From positions 1 through 27,651 of the forward strand of contig JASANE010000714.1 in the NCBI GenBank assembly GCA_030248225.1: a stretch of DNA of 27,651 bases. Reading direction: 5' to 3'. The notes under the pieces were generated by a model. That model worked only from the letters and a program-made list of their open reading frames with translations. It did not search any database and was not told where the DNA came from. The stretch is from Trileptium ribeirensis (taxonomy: Eukaryota; Nematoda; Enoplea; Enoplida; Thoracostomopsidae). This document shows positions 10,580-20,275 of the stretch, one piece after another (the first letter of the stretch is position 1; every line of letters starts with the position of its first letter). Position numbers and translations under genes: made by a program.

Positions 10580-11759
10580 TAGATTTGTGCTATACATAGT
10601 TCAATCAAGATATTCAGTATCTTTTGTTTCGATGCACTGGGCGTTTTTCAGTGGTTATAATGTTTCTGCTTCACAACAAAAAATTTTGCTCTTCATCAGT
10701 CAAAGATTTGCTATAAAACGCTAAGCCGCAAACTTTGTTCTCCACGTTTAGTTGCCGCTTTCTTTCAGTGTTTTCAAGCGTTTGATTTTTGGTCTACGGT
10801 ATGTAAACATTCATGCTGTACTGCCTCTTTTCAAATTGGAACGTCTTAACGTTGTTCTTAATCCTTTCTCTCTTGGAGGTTATAGGTTCATATTCGATTT
10901 AAAATACAGGTATTCTCATCTTGACGTTATCTCGGCGTTAAAAAAATTTATAGTTTTCAGTGGCTTCTGTATCGCAGGGTGCGATTTCTTTGCTATACCT
11001 GTTTGCCTATTGACCTTGCTATTGCTCTTTTTCCATTCAGCAGGCCTTTGCGTACCGTTACAGCCTCCTGATATAGTGAACTAATAATTTTCGGTTTCAT
11101 ATATTTGGTTTCATATATATGATGGTTTTAATCGTTCTATCTCTGCAGCGTACACAACAGTAAATGTCGTGCCTGATGTACTTGGTCTGGGGTATACCTC
11201 AAGCGATATTGCGCGCCTGCTTAGATTGGCTTTAACTGATTTATTTTTGATTTCAATACGATAAAGCTGCCGATGTACGAAACGACCATATTTCATCTGA
11301 CACCACAGCAACAGTAACATTAAATTGTTTGCTCCTGTTGTAGGTAATACTACCATGTTCGTGGTTAGAACAATGTTCCGATTTATTGCTTCAGCGCAGG
11401 CATGTAATAAGAAAGCGTTATTTTTGACCCGCTTAATTCGCAGCTCGATCTTTAGAACAAATATCCTCTACGTATTCCTGTAAAAAGTTTGTCTTTACAT
11501 ATGTTACCTGGAGTTCTCATTTCCAGCGAGTCACGGGCTGGTTTAATCTGTTATGTACGCAACCAGAAGTTCTACTGAGTTCTTAATTGGACAGCTGCTG
11601 ATCGAGTGTGTAGCTAAACGCTTGGAAAGCCCCCATGAACCATAATGTTTGCGTTACCCTGGTTCGTTTCTAAGCAACGATACAAAATTGTCCAAGTAAA
11701 CTCTCAGTTTGCGTCTCAGACCATTGCATAAAAATTGAATGAAATTTCCATGCATGTTT
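10580..11759. other. Unassigned region upstream of the second hAT relic
   Basis: A 110-codon hydrophobic plus-strand frame (10752-11084) and an 81-codon minus-strand frame (11111-11356) are present. Neither resembles a family I know. Part of this stretch may be the decayed N-terminal half of the hAT transposase that becomes recognisable at 11881, but no BED finger could be made out. Confidence 0.4.
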
Positions 11760-11815
11760 ACAGGGGTGGGTAGGGGGTAATGCACCCGCTGAGCCCGCTG
11801 TGGAGAAATCCGGCG
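11760..11815. repeat. Short GC-rich block beginning CAGGGGTGGG
   Basis: ACAGGGGTGGGTAGGGGG followed by CACCCGCTGAGCCCGC interrupts AT-rich DNA just before the recognisable transposase region. CAGGGGTG is a common hAT terminus, so this could be the end of a nested non-autonomous hAT copy. I found no matching CCCACCCCTG nearby, so the reading is weak. Confidence 0.2.
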
Positions 11816-11880
11816 ATAACATCTATATTGTACCGATTTACGTCCTGCAAAACTACGGGATTTGTCTTTAAAACATTGCC

Positions 11881-12860
11881 TATGTCACAGACAGTGGTTC
11901 TAATATGATTGCTGCTGTTCGCGGTTAATCAAAATACATTGTGCGGTGTATTTATTAAATAACGTTGTACAGAAGATATTTGATGACTAAAACTTTCCAT
12001 CGCACTGTTGAACACTGTTGCAGCTTGGAAAGCTTTGGTACAATATATCAAGCGTTCGAGGCGCCATCATCAGTTTACAAAAACGACAAAACAGCATGTT
12101 GAAACTCAGTGGAACAGTCTTCTGCTGCTTTTGACGTCTGCCGAAGAGCAGCCTGACGCTCTGGATACCCTATATCTGGAGAGAGGCGAGCTAAACCGGT
12201 CATTCATGTTGACAGCAAGGTCCTAACCAGCTCCCTTAGACGAGCCAAAGACATGTCCGACGAATTTGAATCTTCAACGAAGATTACAATCCACAATGCT
12301 GTTGCCGGTTTCGTCAAAATTAAACGGCAATGCGAGGTGCACTTCAGCGACTCTGAAAATTAGCTGAGCTAAATCATATTGCGCTAAGGGAAGTTCAAAC
12401 CATGTTGTTTCCGCAAGTGTGCTATAGAGCAGTGACGTGTTCCAATTTCAAAATGAATGGGTTGAAAATGTATCCAGAGGCTCAAAGGAACAAAGTTCAT
12501 AGCGATTTCTGTAAAAAAGATGAAATAAATTCTAGACGAACATAAAACAGCGACAACGATGTTTTGCCAGCGACTTGTTTGTCTACTTTGACGTCCCGAT
12601 ACTGAGAATGAAGGAGAAGAAGAACTAGACGATTATTTAAAGTTGAAAATTGATCGTGCCTCTACCATGTCTATTCCTGATTTCTGGAAAGCGAAGGCAA
12701 CAGAATTAAAAATTATCAGCCGTTGTGCGTAAAATATTATCCGTTGCAGCGTCCAGTGCTCCAAGCGAACAAATCTACAGCACTGCTGAGCAAACGGTTG
12801 AACAGTACCGCTCAAGTTTTTAAACCCTTCAGCGTTGATGACTCTTTGATGCTTATATAA
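11881..12860 (+). pseudogene. Decayed hAT transposase (BED/Ac-like type), C-terminal two-thirds
   Basis: This is a second hAT relic of a different subfamily from the one at the left edge. Blocks occur in the family order but in different frames. They are VTDSGSNMIAAV at 11884 (second catalytic aspartate region), IHCAVYLLNNVVQKIF at about 11934-11987 (family C-x2-H motif, His apparently changed to Tyr), and 12008-12226 with TTKQHVETQWNSLLLLL (the TRWNS-type motif). Next comes 12199-12363 with AGFVKIKRQCE, then a hATC dimerisation domain from about 12610 (IDRASTMSIPDFWKA, then SSAPSEQIYSTAEQTVEQY). Frameshifts lie near 11925, 12000, 12199, 12727 and 12821, with in-frame stops including 12361-12363 and 12730-12732. 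The relic ends at a TAA at 12858-12860. An upstream piece reading FTSCKTTGF (about 11840-11866) probably belongs to it. It is certainly non-functional. Confidence 0.85.
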
Positions 12861-13637
12861 TAGTTATCTGAAGTGTAAAAATTTATTGAGAAAAGTTTAC
12901 AACTCTTAAAAATGACAGATTTGGGTGTTAGATTATCGTTCCAAGCTAAGTAAATGTGTTCAGCCTGTATTTAATACAACTCAAAACTGTTTCTTGTACT
13001 TTGTTTTGTCATAAATTGATTTTGACTTGCAAACTCAGTTATCTAAGTTGTATTTAGCAGGTTTCTTGAGCAAATTTTAGTTTTATATTTTTTGTGTGGT
13101 ACGGACACGGTTTTGAAAATTCGTCGGCATGTCGGTGTGGCAGAGGCGAGGCGTGATTTCGTTCAAATTTTTGTATTTGAAATTTCGTGCCATATTGTTA
13201 AACTGGTTCAGCGTACGCTATCGCGCAATGTCGTTATCAGTTTATGAATTTTATGCTGTTATTTAGCTATATCCGGCTTGTGCCGTCCTACATATACTAA
13301 GCTTAAGATTTAGGCTAAGCTATTATTTTTAGGGATATAACGTTAGCTCCCCAGATTGACCTGGGTCATTATTTATATCCATGGCTCATTCCATTCTTGC
13401 TCATTTATATTTTAGTTTGGGTTTGAATTTGAAGAAATTGTTCCTGTGTGATGCTGTTTGATGATATGAGTACAGAATCGATTAATGAAGAGCCATGTTT
13501 TACTCGTTATGATGATAGGAAATGAGAATGTTGTATCTAGCGGCTCATCCAGGAATTTATGATAAGAGGGGTGCAGGTGCAGTTTGCGAAGATGTTCAGC
13601 GCAGCTGGTGATGAGTTGGTTATCCAACAATACTCTG
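12861..13637. other. AT-rich stretch downstream of the hAT relic
   Basis: No gene is visible. Bases 13095-13165 (GTGGTACGGACACGG, GGCAGAGGCGAGGCG) are GC-richer and could be untranslated or subterminal DNA of the hAT element. There is no clear terminal repeat. Confidence 0.4.
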
Positions 13638-13705
13638 TGGCCGAGGTGGGGTACGCCTGCGACAACCGCTGGATCTGCTTCTGGTTGTGTCAGCGGAGTT
13701 TACAG
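13638..13705 (+). repeat. tRNA-like segment with strong A box, weak B box
   Basis: TGGCCGAGGTGGGGTACGCC at 13638-13657 closely resembles the D-arm/A-box of Leu or Ser tRNAs. GGTTGTGTCA at 13683-13692 is a poor B-box match at roughly the right distance. No acceptor stem or canonical anticodon arm can be drawn, so it is not a tRNA gene. It could be the head of a tRNA-derived SINE or a chance match. Confidence 0.25.
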
Positions 13706-13987
13706 TGTTTTAAACTTAGTGGGTTATAAATAATTGTGTCGTGATGGTTTCAGTCTTTCTCTATGAAGAGTTGGGCCCGAGGACCATCGCTTTTCGTATT
13801 CTGTAGGCAAGAGAGGTATGCCTCTGGGCATGATGGATATTGAATTACTTTTTGTATGTGATTAGTATATCTTTTCAACTAATTTAAACTAGCTGTGACT
13901 GGAATGTAGGTACCATTAGAGTTCAGTATATTTGGTTGGAATTGGTAAATAATCTATGTCAGATATTTCGCCCTTTTCGAGCCTAAC

Positions 13988-14165
13988 CGGGCCTGCACTG
14001 TTTGCATTCGGGCCGAGCTGCGGGCCAACTCTTTAAGATTTCGAACCGGGCCCATGTCGATCTCATTTTTAGCCCCTCCGAGCCGATTTCGTTCACATTT
14101 CTCATCGGGCCGAGCATATGACGATAACATTCCTGGCCGGCCCGGACCAGGCCTGTAAAAGTAAG
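13988..14165. repeat. Cluster of CGGGCC motifs, possible hAT subterminal region
   Basis: CGGGCC occurs at 13988, 14009, 14021, 14047 and 14106. It is followed by a self-complementary GGCCGGCCCGG-type block at about 14135-14145 and GGCCTG at the end. Arrays of GGGCC/GGCCC words are common in the subterminal regions of several hAT elements, where transposase binds. This cluster lies 1.1 kb beyond the hAT relic on its 3' side, so it may be that element's terminal region. No terminal inverted repeat or target duplication was identified. Confidence 0.35.
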
Positions 14166-16772
14166 CCCGTTCTAACCTCTATTTTAAATGCAGAATATAG
14201 ATTAAAGTCAAAAACCATGTCACAACCAGATTGCTGTAACAAAAGAAAGAGCTATAATATAAAAATTCATAAACAGTTCTCATATAAACACAGTGAGGCA
14301 AGTAAGTAAAGTTATACAGTAAGCACTGAACGCAAGTCAATAGCTGTTAGTTATCTGTTAAGAACATTTTTCCAAACGATACGAATACAGACTTGTTCGA
14401 CTGCTGAACTGCTTTATGTATATAATTCAATTTCAGACAAAATTATATCAAAATACGGAAAGCTTCAAAAGTTCCCAAGCATAATAGTTTAGCGTACAGG
14501 GATGTCAGTAGGCTTTGGCGTCAGCAATGTGTTGTTTACGAGGCATCTACGATCTATTGTAACTCGTTTAGCCGGCACAGTCTTCAATTTTAAAAAACAA
14601 CAAGTGTCCGTCCGACTGGCAGCAGCAGCGCAAAAAAGACTAGGCTAGGCAGCGAGAGCTTAACTAGAATAAATAGCTTTTAGCACCTCATATGCGGTAC
14701 GACAACATTGACGAGGAAATAGATTGAATAGATGAGGAAAATGATATTAGTTTTCAATACAGTGATCCATTCTTCTGTCAAGTTCGGTGTGATGGTAAAT
14801 TATCAGAGCTGTAATCGATCAGACAAGCTGATAAATAACTTCTGTTTATAATACTTTCGTTCACTGTGAGTGAGAACAATCTATTTGTCCGTTTGGTTTA
14901 AATCAGCAACGGAGTCTGTGTGACCAGCGGGAGCGCTTTATTCAATTCGTTAGTAAATTTTCAGCGAAATTTATACATCTAGGGCAATACGATTTGATTT
15001 TTTGGTTGTGACTGCATAGTATATACCTAGAAGTTTAAATAGGGCTTTCGGCTCAAACGTTATTGTCGCTTAGTATTCTACTTGATCTTCCATTAATCAC
15101 ATAATGTGAAGCATTGCTATCAGTAAGACTTTATAAAAAGCCGGGAAAATAAAGGTAAATTACAAAGATTGTAGCTTCAAGTGATTTTGCGTTATACAAA
15201 AATGTCTGAATTCATATAACCCGTGATACTTGTATAAACCAATCAATGACAGTAAGTGCTCGATACTATACATCACATTGAATTTTTACGATTTTTAGCA
15301 TCATGACAAAAAATCCGGCTAATGCCCAACACTGACTTAAATATCATTTCGAAATTGGCGGACGAAAAGATTCTCGTAATAAAATAAAAACCTTGTAAAT
15401 TGTTGACGCGGAAGTAGATATATCCTGTCCCAGTTTAAAATAAAACCAATAAACCAACTGTTACATTCAAGCTACGTTGATGGAATACGATTCACGTTGG
15501 ATGTAAGTGCAAAGAATATCAAGTAGCTGAGTCTGGAAGTACTAGAGTTGAACAACAAACAAGTTCCATGGAATCATTTGAGATCCCTTTGACACGATGC
15601 ATCCGTTTCCAGGTCAACCTTGCATGAGTCATCAATTAATCTTATTATATCATACCAGTTTCATACACAACAAGCTGTATCAGTCGCTTTTACCCGCTTT
15701 GCATACAGTTATTGGAATTGCTACTTCTAAATGCCTAAGAGGATAAATTTCTAAGTTTACGAATGCTGGGACATTATAGGAGCCGAACTTTTTCACCGGA
15801 TCGAAATCAGCTTGTTCACTCCTACTAATACGAGTCAAGTACAATTCGCATTGCATTGCGCATTCAAATAAGTCTAAGTTTATTTGTCAGTAATATTGAT
15901 GCTCTATAGGGATGCAGCTAAGCACTTCAGAGCGAAAAACCGAGCTTTTAATCAGTAAACCGTTCATGGCTGATTGTGTAGTCGAGCTGTACGCAATTAC
16001 AGCATCAGGAAACAGCAGCACAATAAGCAATGCACATATTGGCCTGTACACAATGTTGTCCTGCCTAGTATTTAAAGTGAAAACGACTCTCAAGCCTAAA
16101 TCCTCAAAAATAACAGATACTACAAACATTATACATGTGATAACTGTTTATAGAAAGTTTATTTATATATTGGTACCAGGGATACGACAACTATTGATAT
16201 AGACCTGAAACCACGGAACTTTATATCGTGCGATAATAAATGAAAACATACTACATCTTTTTTATAAAAACAAAATACGAAAACCCTTTTATGCTTTTAT
16301 AGACATTTGAGAACCGTTAATTGAACGTAGAACACAACCATCCGAAACTTGATGCAGAAGTCTTGGCTACAACTGTGGGTATAACTATTGGACAAATGTG
16401 TAATTATGTGTACTTTAATAAAGATACTCGCTTTTAAAGCCCAACAAAAGCAACGAGACAGCGTGACATTATTGTGAAGCTACTGTTAGAAGGAGCTGGG
16501 GACATTAAACGAGAGTATATTGTGCTAAGCACTGTATGCATGTCATATCTGGTGTACTACTGTACTGAATATGACAACACCATCTATGTCTGCCATATGC
16601 TATGTACTGTCGTAATTACAGTCAGCACAATCTGGTTGTGTGATAGTCATCGAAAGTGAAGGTTAATGATTTGTGTTGTTTACAAGTAGTTGAAAAATAT
16701 AGTTTTTGTCATAGCTGTGAAGCTGACACATTGATTAACCGTTTTCTATCCATCTACATGCTTATGCAAAAG
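14166..16772. other. Featureless AT-rich region
   Basis: There are only short chance frames, including an opposing overlapping pair at 15887-16129 (minus) and 15912-16202 (plus). A CAGGGATGTC word at 14499 resembles a hAT terminus but has no partner. I see no other structure. Confidence 0.5.
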
Positions 16773-16862
16773 GTTAATCATTGAGCAGTCGTCCATGGCT
16801 CATTATATGATGTAAGAATCGTGCCTAACTACATTGAGTAATTTTGCACGGGATCATGATAG

Positions 16863-17071
16863 CATACATGCTCCTAAGAGTCCTACAAACCCCCACCCCT
16901 CCCCGGGCTGGTTCGGCATACCCAACTGTATAGGTGTCGAAGACGACGACGACGGACCCCATCCCCCTGGCAACCGGCTGACCTTCCCGGGGGACACCGA
17001 AGGTCACTGCTACCCCAGTCTCTATTGGATCCGGCTACATGTCGTGGCACCACGAATCTTGAGCATGTATG
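16863..17071. mobile_element. 209-bp GC-rich MITE-like insertion (first of two) in the minisatellite
   Basis: The insert begins CATACATGCTC and ends GAGCATGTATG, an 11-bp perfect terminal inverted repeat. Flanking 8-mers CATGATAG (16855-16862) and CATAATAG (17072-17079) match at 7 of 8 positions and fit a target duplication of the minisatellite unit. The interior is GC-rich (a CCCCCACCCCTCCCC run, a GACGACGACGACGG run, CCCGGGGG) and very unlike the flanks. Open frames on both strands here are a by-product of high GC and have no recognisable product. Short size, inverted ends and an 8-bp duplication suggest a non-autonomous hAT-type element. Confidence 0.7.
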
Positions 17072-17186
17072 CATAATAGACTTTAAAAACTAAAAGGTTA
17101 AGTGCATTGAGCAATCTTTCAAAGATCATAATAGAGCGTAACAGCTAACTGTTAAGTGCATTGAAAAATCTTGCCGGGGTCTAATT

Positions 17187-17393
17187 CATACATCTGTGGT
17201 TCCGGCGCGGGTAGACTGGTCCAGAGTGTTTAGGGGCTGTCGTCGGAGGAGGTGGATCTAAAGCATTCATTCGGTCGGCACCTTAGAGGCTCCCGCGGAC
17301 TAGGGTACCCTCTCCGGAAATGCGTGTTTCCGAGCCCACGGGGGGATGTCGGAACCTTAGAGTGGGTAACCCCTACCCATATGGGTATGTATG
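17187..17393. mobile_element. 207-bp GC-rich MITE-like insertion (second of two) in the minisatellite
   Basis: The insert begins CATACAT and ends ATGTATG, the same outer 7 bp as its neighbour 115 bp to the left, and is nearly the same length (207 versus 209 bp). The candidate target duplication is GTCTAATT (17179-17186) and GTCATAAT (17394-17401), which has decayed. The interior is GC-rich, with CCGGCGCGGG near the start and a palindromic ACCCATATGGGT near the end. Only short collinear matches to the first insert can be seen, when this one is reverse-complemented. They may be old relatives or two families sharing ends. Confidence 0.65.
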
Positions 17394-17745
17394 GTCATAA
17401 TAGAGTCTAAAAGCTAAAACTTAAGTGCATTGAGCAAACTTTCAGCGGTCATAGTAGAGTGTAAAAGCTAACGCTTATGCACCTTGAGCATTCTGGTGGG
17501 GGTCACAACAGAGTGTAAAACCTAATGGTTAAGTCATTGAGCATCATAACAGATTGTGAAAGCTGGAGATTAAGTGCATTGAGTAATCTTACAAGTATTA
17601 TAATAGAATTTAAAAGCTAAATGTTAAGTTCAGTGAGCAATCTTGTAGGGGTCATATTAGAATGTAAATGCAAAAGGTTAAGTGCCATTGACCAATTTTA
17701 AAGGGATTATAAAAGTCTGTTTTACAAATGCAATAGCTGATGTCT

Positions 17746-18699
17746 GCTTTGTTCAGTCTGTCATGATATTAAGGACTACAACAATAATATTTTCAGCCAA
17801 AGACGAAATTAGATCGAAAAGTATGTTCAATGCTTCAGTCACCACAATCACAAGAGCAGGCGACTGCAACATATCTTTAAGCTCTGGTATCAATAACCCA
17901 GTTTTTTGATCATTTAAATTTTACCGAGTTTTATAATATTGCTTCCATTATGTGACATCCTGTGACATAAAGGTATTCGGGAATAGTTCTACAATCTGTA
18001 TCCCGATGCTGCACAAGCATAGTTCCCTGAAATATTTTGTGCTGTACAATAAAACTGGATGCTACGCTGAGACCGTTGAGGTGGTGAATTTATGTTACTA
18101 AGAAACATTGCTTTAGTACTAGTACACGAGCGGCAATAAAACAGCTGTGGAGCACTGAGGATGTTACGCTGTGTTGTGTGGTTAACTTATGACTATGCAC
18201 TGGAAACATATGAGCAAACTGTATCAGTTTTTAAAGGATATGTACTGTAATAACAAAACGAGTCTTTTTGATTTATACAACTACAGCCCGGATTTCATCA
18301 ATTTTTAACAAACTAGGTAAAATTCGACTACATCAATCAGTAGAAGGAAGATATTTATAAAGAAATTTTTTCGACTCTTTGCTTAAATTTGTTACCAAAA
18401 ATTTACGAGAAATATTTCTTACTAAATGTATAATTTGATATAACTTTCGAACCGGAGTGACATCGAATATTGTAAACCGTGGCTAATTGATCTATTTAGA
18501 TAAATTTTTATTATATAAAATATCGAAATTTGAATTTTTATTTTGTATATTGGACGCCGCATCCTGCTTATTTGGAACTTATCATAAGTTCGTGACGTCT
18601 ACCTTTGCCAACAACATAACCTAGTGTGCGCACATGACCATCGATAAATTAAGGAATTACAGGGTTGAACAATTTAATTTGCCGAATTGTTGGCTGTTA
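17746..18699. other. AT-rich stretch, no recognised feature
   Basis: No gene, repeat or insertion could be supported in this stretch. Confidence 0.5.
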
Positions 18700-18714
18700 T
18701 ATTATTATACACGC

Positions 18715-19075
18715 TCAGAGCCCAAAGCCCCATGGTGGGATAGCGGGTCATCTGGGGGAGGAGGATCATCCGGTCGAAGGGGTCATCAGGAAGGGGTAAT
18801 TATTCAAAATTTATTGGGACTCAAATTTTCGTATAATTTTGCTATTTTTGTCAATTTTCCACAGATTTTTGCAAATTTTTTCCTAATTTGTGCCAATTTC
18901 TCTGAGCGTTTGCCTATTTTTGCCAAAATATTATGCGCAGGTGAGTGCGTGCTGTGCTGCAGGACAAGAAGATCATGCTACCTCTCCGGAGGATCCGCGA
19001 ACCCCCAACGTGAAGGTGGTCCGAGCCTATGGGGTATAATCTCCTCCCCTTTTAGTATGCTTGCATATCTAGTGT
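18715..19075. repeat. Composite simple-sequence block: GC-rich, T-rich, GC-rich
   Basis: Bases 18720-18795 are purine-rich with repeated GGTCATC/GATCATCC words and a GGGGGAGGAGG run. Bases 18825-18935 are a degenerate T-rich minisatellite built on TTTTGCCAATTT-like words. Bases 18948-19060 are GC-rich again (CTCTCCGGAGGATCCGCG). A 147-codon open frame spans the block, but its Ser/Gly and Phe/Ala/Asn runs simply translate the simple sequence. The GC-rich pieces may be ends of an inserted element. No target duplication was found. Confidence 0.4.
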
Positions 19076-20146
19076 AAACCCCACCGTAACAATTTTTATG
19101 GTAGTGTTTACAGAGGGCGCATCTAATTTCGAAAGTATCATTAACGATATCATGTAATTCAAGTCGTCGCTTTTTCTACAAAGTCTTTGCACTGTATGTA
19201 TATTGTTGAATTTCCGACTTGTATGTTAGTTTTTAACGGCAGGGTAGTGTACAAATTCCCTAAGACATCCTGGCTAGCCTTTAAGCAATAGTGATGACCC
19301 CAAACAATTATTTCCGCAATTATCATATCAGTATTTCCACGGAAGTTGCGCCACAAAAGCTAACCGGAACGTAAGGCCAACCTTGTTTCATTGTATTGGA
19401 ATGAAATTAAATATTTGTCGATAAATGACCAGAGTTATTTACAGTGATGGCCATGCATGAGTAAACTTAAGCTGCGCCGCTTACTGCTCTTTTGTCAAAA
19501 GCAAATGCGACACCGTTGTTCACTGAACACAAATTTCATTTCTGGACAAAAGAACAGAAATTAGCCCGTTTCATATTTCATACATTATAATTTGAAAATG
19601 TTCTCGAACACATTGGTGTTAAAGTACGGAAGCCTAATTGCATTCGCTAATGGGGTTATGGAATAGAAAAAATGTCGAAGCTGGCTACGGCTATTGAAAT
19701 CTGTGTTTTCTTCTCTAACAACCTTTTGTACATGGTATCAAAAGAGTATGGTTGGCGTCGCATATTAAGTTTACTCTCGCATAATACTCTTTAAAAGTTG
19801 CTGAAACTATTTTATACAGAGTGTCCTCTAATTTTCACTTAATAGCTGATGTGTTATATTATCGCGCTTTATTTGCGTCACCGAGTCGTTCTAATCCTAT
19901 GATCTATGCGTACGGTCAACTCAGGAAAAGGTTATATTTGGAGCCGAGAGTCATCTAGCTCCTCCTGGACCCAATCTCTGACATCTTTTCTTAATCTGTT
20001 AAGACTTTTGTTAATCTGTTCTTTACATGCTAACGTTGCAACGTATTGTTCACCGGAATGTAGGTCACATGCTGTCACGCTTTACATAATACATTATAAC
20101 ATTCGAACCACATTAAATACGTTAGAATACAATTATACCTTCCGCT
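19076..20146. other. AT-rich stretch, no recognised feature
   Basis: Only chance frames are present, with no motif on either strand. Confidence 0.5.
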
Positions 20147-20153
20147 GTAATGT

Positions 20154-20267
20154 ATATACACGTTCAATTCGAAATCCCGGCAGAGGTCCTGTGCCCTCCC
20201 GATGGGCGTTACCTGGTCAGAGAGGGCTATGCTTGCAACCCGCCCCAACCCCTCTATGAGTGTATAT
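20154..20267. mobile_element. Possible 114-bp MITE-like GC-rich insertion
   Basis: A GC-rich core (CCCGGCAGAGGTCCTGTGCC onward) is bounded by ATATACAC at 20154-20161 and GTGTATAT at 20260-20267, an 8-bp perfect inverted repeat. Flanking TGTAATGT and GGTGATGT agree at 6 of 8 positions and could be a decayed target duplication. The design resembles the two insertions in the minisatellite. TATA-type inverted repeats arise easily in this AT-rich DNA, so confidence is low. Confidence 0.3.
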
Positions 20268-20275
20268 GGTGATGT

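Larger units (their letters stand above)
16773..17745 (+). repeat. Diverged minisatellite, unit about 54 bp, interrupted by two insertions
   Basis: The consensus unit reads GGTTAAGTGCATTGAGCAAT, then a variable CTTNCAG, then GGGTCATAATAGAGTG and TAAAAGCTAA. Recognisable unit starts are near 16823, 17096, 17150, 17418, 17472, 17527, 17568, 17622 and 17676. Uninterrupted spacing is 54-55 bp except one 41-bp unit at 17527. The copies differ strongly from each other, so the array is old. Two units are split by GC-rich insertions. Removing each insertion plus one 8-bp duplication restores intervals of 56 and 53 bp, which confirms the insertion boundaries. Confidence 0.85.

Noticed and set aside
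14499..14515. CAGGGATGTC as a hAT terminus
   Set aside because: No inverted partner or target duplication was found nearby. The similar CATCCCTG words inside the foldback arms are internal, not terminal.
16825..17076. Three overlapping frames on both strands inside the first GC-rich insert
   Set aside because: High GC lowers stop frequency. The frames conflict with each other and lie within a MITE-like insertion.
18634..19077. 147-codon plus-strand open frame
   Set aside because: It is composed of simple-sequence translation (Ser/Gly run, Phe/Ala/Asn run) and has no domain.
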